DNA from: Clostridiaceae bacterium
GTDB lineage: Bacteria > Bacillota > Clostridia > Oscillospirales > Acutalibacteraceae
Length of the DNA: 7,069 nucleotides
Direction of reading: 5' to 3'
NCBI GenBank assembly: GCA_904501755.1
Contig: CAJGBV010000039.1
Span: forward strand, 1 to 7,069
In this document: positions 7,001-7,069 of the stretch, one piece after another
Numbering within the stretch: the first letter of the stretch is position 1
Layout of the letters: each line of letters starts with the position of its first letter
Made by a program: the position numbers and the translations under genes
The notes under the pieces: model-generated
Told to the model about the DNA's origin: nothing
Database searches by the model: none
The model's input: only the letters and a program-made list of their open reading frames with translations

Positions 7001-7069
7001 CTATGATATGTATTTAAAGCTTCTTGGTGAGGCTATGAAAGAAAATGAGGGAGTGGAGGAAAAGCCTGA
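4062..7069 (+). CDS. mfd: Transcription-repair coupling factor Mfd, 3'-truncated by the window edge
   Basis: Mfd binds RNA polymerase stalled at a DNA lesion, pushes it off using ATP-driven DNA translocation and recruits UvrA. The frame is open to the edge: 1002 codons of an expected 1150 or so. The UvrB-like module is at about residues 1-330 (GQFALRGGILDIF at 174-186), and its P-loop is degenerate (TGLSEIHKA, no GKT), as in the family. The polymerase-interacting domain is at about 485-560 (HGIG 497-500, YAGQDVLYVPVTQLDLVSRY). The RecG-like motor has Walker A GDVGFGKTE (637-645), DEEQ (738-741), SAT (764-766), ETGVDVAN (from 881) and RGRVGR (909-914). The translocation (TRG) motif is at about 949-969 (GSGFRIAMRDLEIRGAGS). 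The C-terminal autoinhibitory, UvrA-masking TRCF domain lies outside the window. The ATG at 4062 overlaps the pth stop (TAATG). No good ribosome binding site precedes it, so it probably relies on coupled translation from pth. No frameshift or in-frame stop was found on codon-by-codon reading. Confidence 0.96.
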   Translation, partial: MNNNFKFLKKVLGEDDDYKKLLEGIDGARVPAVCTGLSEIHKALICACVSEEFSTPVTVVTSDESQAMLVAKDLESFGVNVLLFPVRDYQFAGVIGESREYEHKRIHTLSAVADGDFEVLVTSVDAATQYTIPKKSLVENSFTVNTGDCYDLEKLCERLICAGYVRSEMVEGAGQFALRGGILDIFTTHSVLPFRIEFWGDEVDSISFFETETQRRGDKVDSIVITPACEVLCSKERLTEIINRLLCDKKLSDKRRERLQRDLDDITADIFCCFDRYLPYIYEEATTVLDYAQDSIVFLSESAKTAEHLKNLGTIMSEDISRLLEDGYVGKESNSFIVNEAQLYEKLSHCIILDSFARGKYEITPKTLVDFNVKRSTAWNGDINILKEDIDYIISENGRAVVLAGNEKSASILAEDLVGAGYVARYSNEIGEISTGVTVTVGTLSSGFELVNEKFMLVTARGFVNASRKAAKRPKDSRAVGSLDELKAGDLVVHSAHGIGVFSGIQHITNSGITKDYIKIKYAGQDVLYVPVTQLDLVSRYIGADSDGIKLNKLGSSEWQKTRSRVKKAVKDMAKELTRLYAKRMAAKGYAFSPDTDLQNNFERRFPFEETEDQLRCVNEIKSDMERGVPMDRLLCGDVGFGKTEVALRAAFKCICEGKQCALLVPTTILAWQHYNTALRRIGELPVTLKLLSRFVPPKQQENIVKEVAKGRVDMVIGTHRLISKDVKFKGLGLVIIDEEQRFGVAQKERLKELYPYVDILTLSATPIPRTLNMAMTGLRDMSTLDEAPGDRHPVQTYVLEQSNSILYDAIRKELRRGGQVYYLHNRVETIDKVAARIKIAIPEARIEVAHGKMNEETLSNVWQRLMEHEIDILVCTTIIETGVDVANVNTLIIEDADRMGLSQLHQLRGRVGRSSRRAYAYFCFKTGKVLNEDAVKRLQAIREFTEFGSGFRIAMRDLEIRGAGSILGGAQHGNMEAVGYDMYLKLLGEAMKENEGVEEKP
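4384..4412 (+). other. Stable terminator-like hairpin inside the mfd coding sequence
   Basis: CCCTGTCAGC (4384-4393) pairs with GCTGACGGGG (4398-4407) around a CGTT loop, with nine Watson-Crick pairs and one T-G wobble, followed by ATTTT. It falls on codons for TLSAVADGDF in the UvrB-like module, about 320 bases after the mfd start. The T run is short, so it may be a weak attenuator, an RNA-stability element, or chance within coding sequence. Confidence 0.3.

Noticed and set aside
7067..7069. TGA at the very end of the window as the mfd stop
   Set aside because: It is not in the mfd frame: the last complete codon is CCT (7065-7067) and GA begins the next. The C-terminal domain of Mfd is also still missing.

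Overview
The window looks like a chromosomal segment of a low-to-middle GC member of the Bacillota, most likely a gut-type clostridium (Oscillospiraceae/Lachnospiraceae-like). This is inferred from the direct pth-mfd gene pair, strong AGGTG/AAGG ribosome binding sites, sigma-A promoters, an Ig-NodB deacetylase and the protein sequences. No rRNA, tRNA, CRISPR array, insertion sequence or phage gene was seen.

Layout. (1) Positions 2-1447, + strand: the 3' part of a large gene, open at the left edge. It encodes a glycoside hydrolase family 16 (GH16) catalytic domain preceded by a small alpha/beta domain resembling the N-terminal domains of GH20/GH67-type proteins. (2) Positions 1450-1487: a very clear intrinsic terminator with an 11-bp perfect stem, flanked by A and T runs so that it can serve both converging genes. 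(3) Positions 3305-1498, - strand: a two-gene operon. An AraC-family regulator comes first, and 11 bp later a membrane-anchored, Ig-domain-bearing NodB polysaccharide (probably peptidoglycan) deacetylase. (4) Positions 3306-3465: a divergent intergenic region with two back-to-back sigma-A-type promoters, both with 17-bp spacers. (5) Positions 3466-7069, + strand: peptidyl-tRNA hydrolase (pth) and, with stop and start overlapping as TAATG, the transcription-repair coupling factor mfd, which runs off the right edge before its C-terminal regulatory domain.

How it works together. pth and mfd are housekeeping genes (rescue of peptidyl-tRNA; removal of RNA polymerase stalled at DNA lesions) expressed from one promoter with translational coupling. 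The regulator-deacetylase pair is probably an envelope-modification unit, with AraC as local or auto-regulator; the signal is unknown. The GH16 protein is probably an extracellular glucan- or galactan-degrading enzyme and is transcriptionally separate from the rest.

No gene here forces the conclusion that a new multi-gene system is present. The points most worth a second look are the GH16 architecture, the AraC-deacetylase pairing, a Gln in place of the usual active-site-loop His in Pth, and two terminator-like hairpins lying inside coding sequence (in mfd, and antisense within the araC-type gene).
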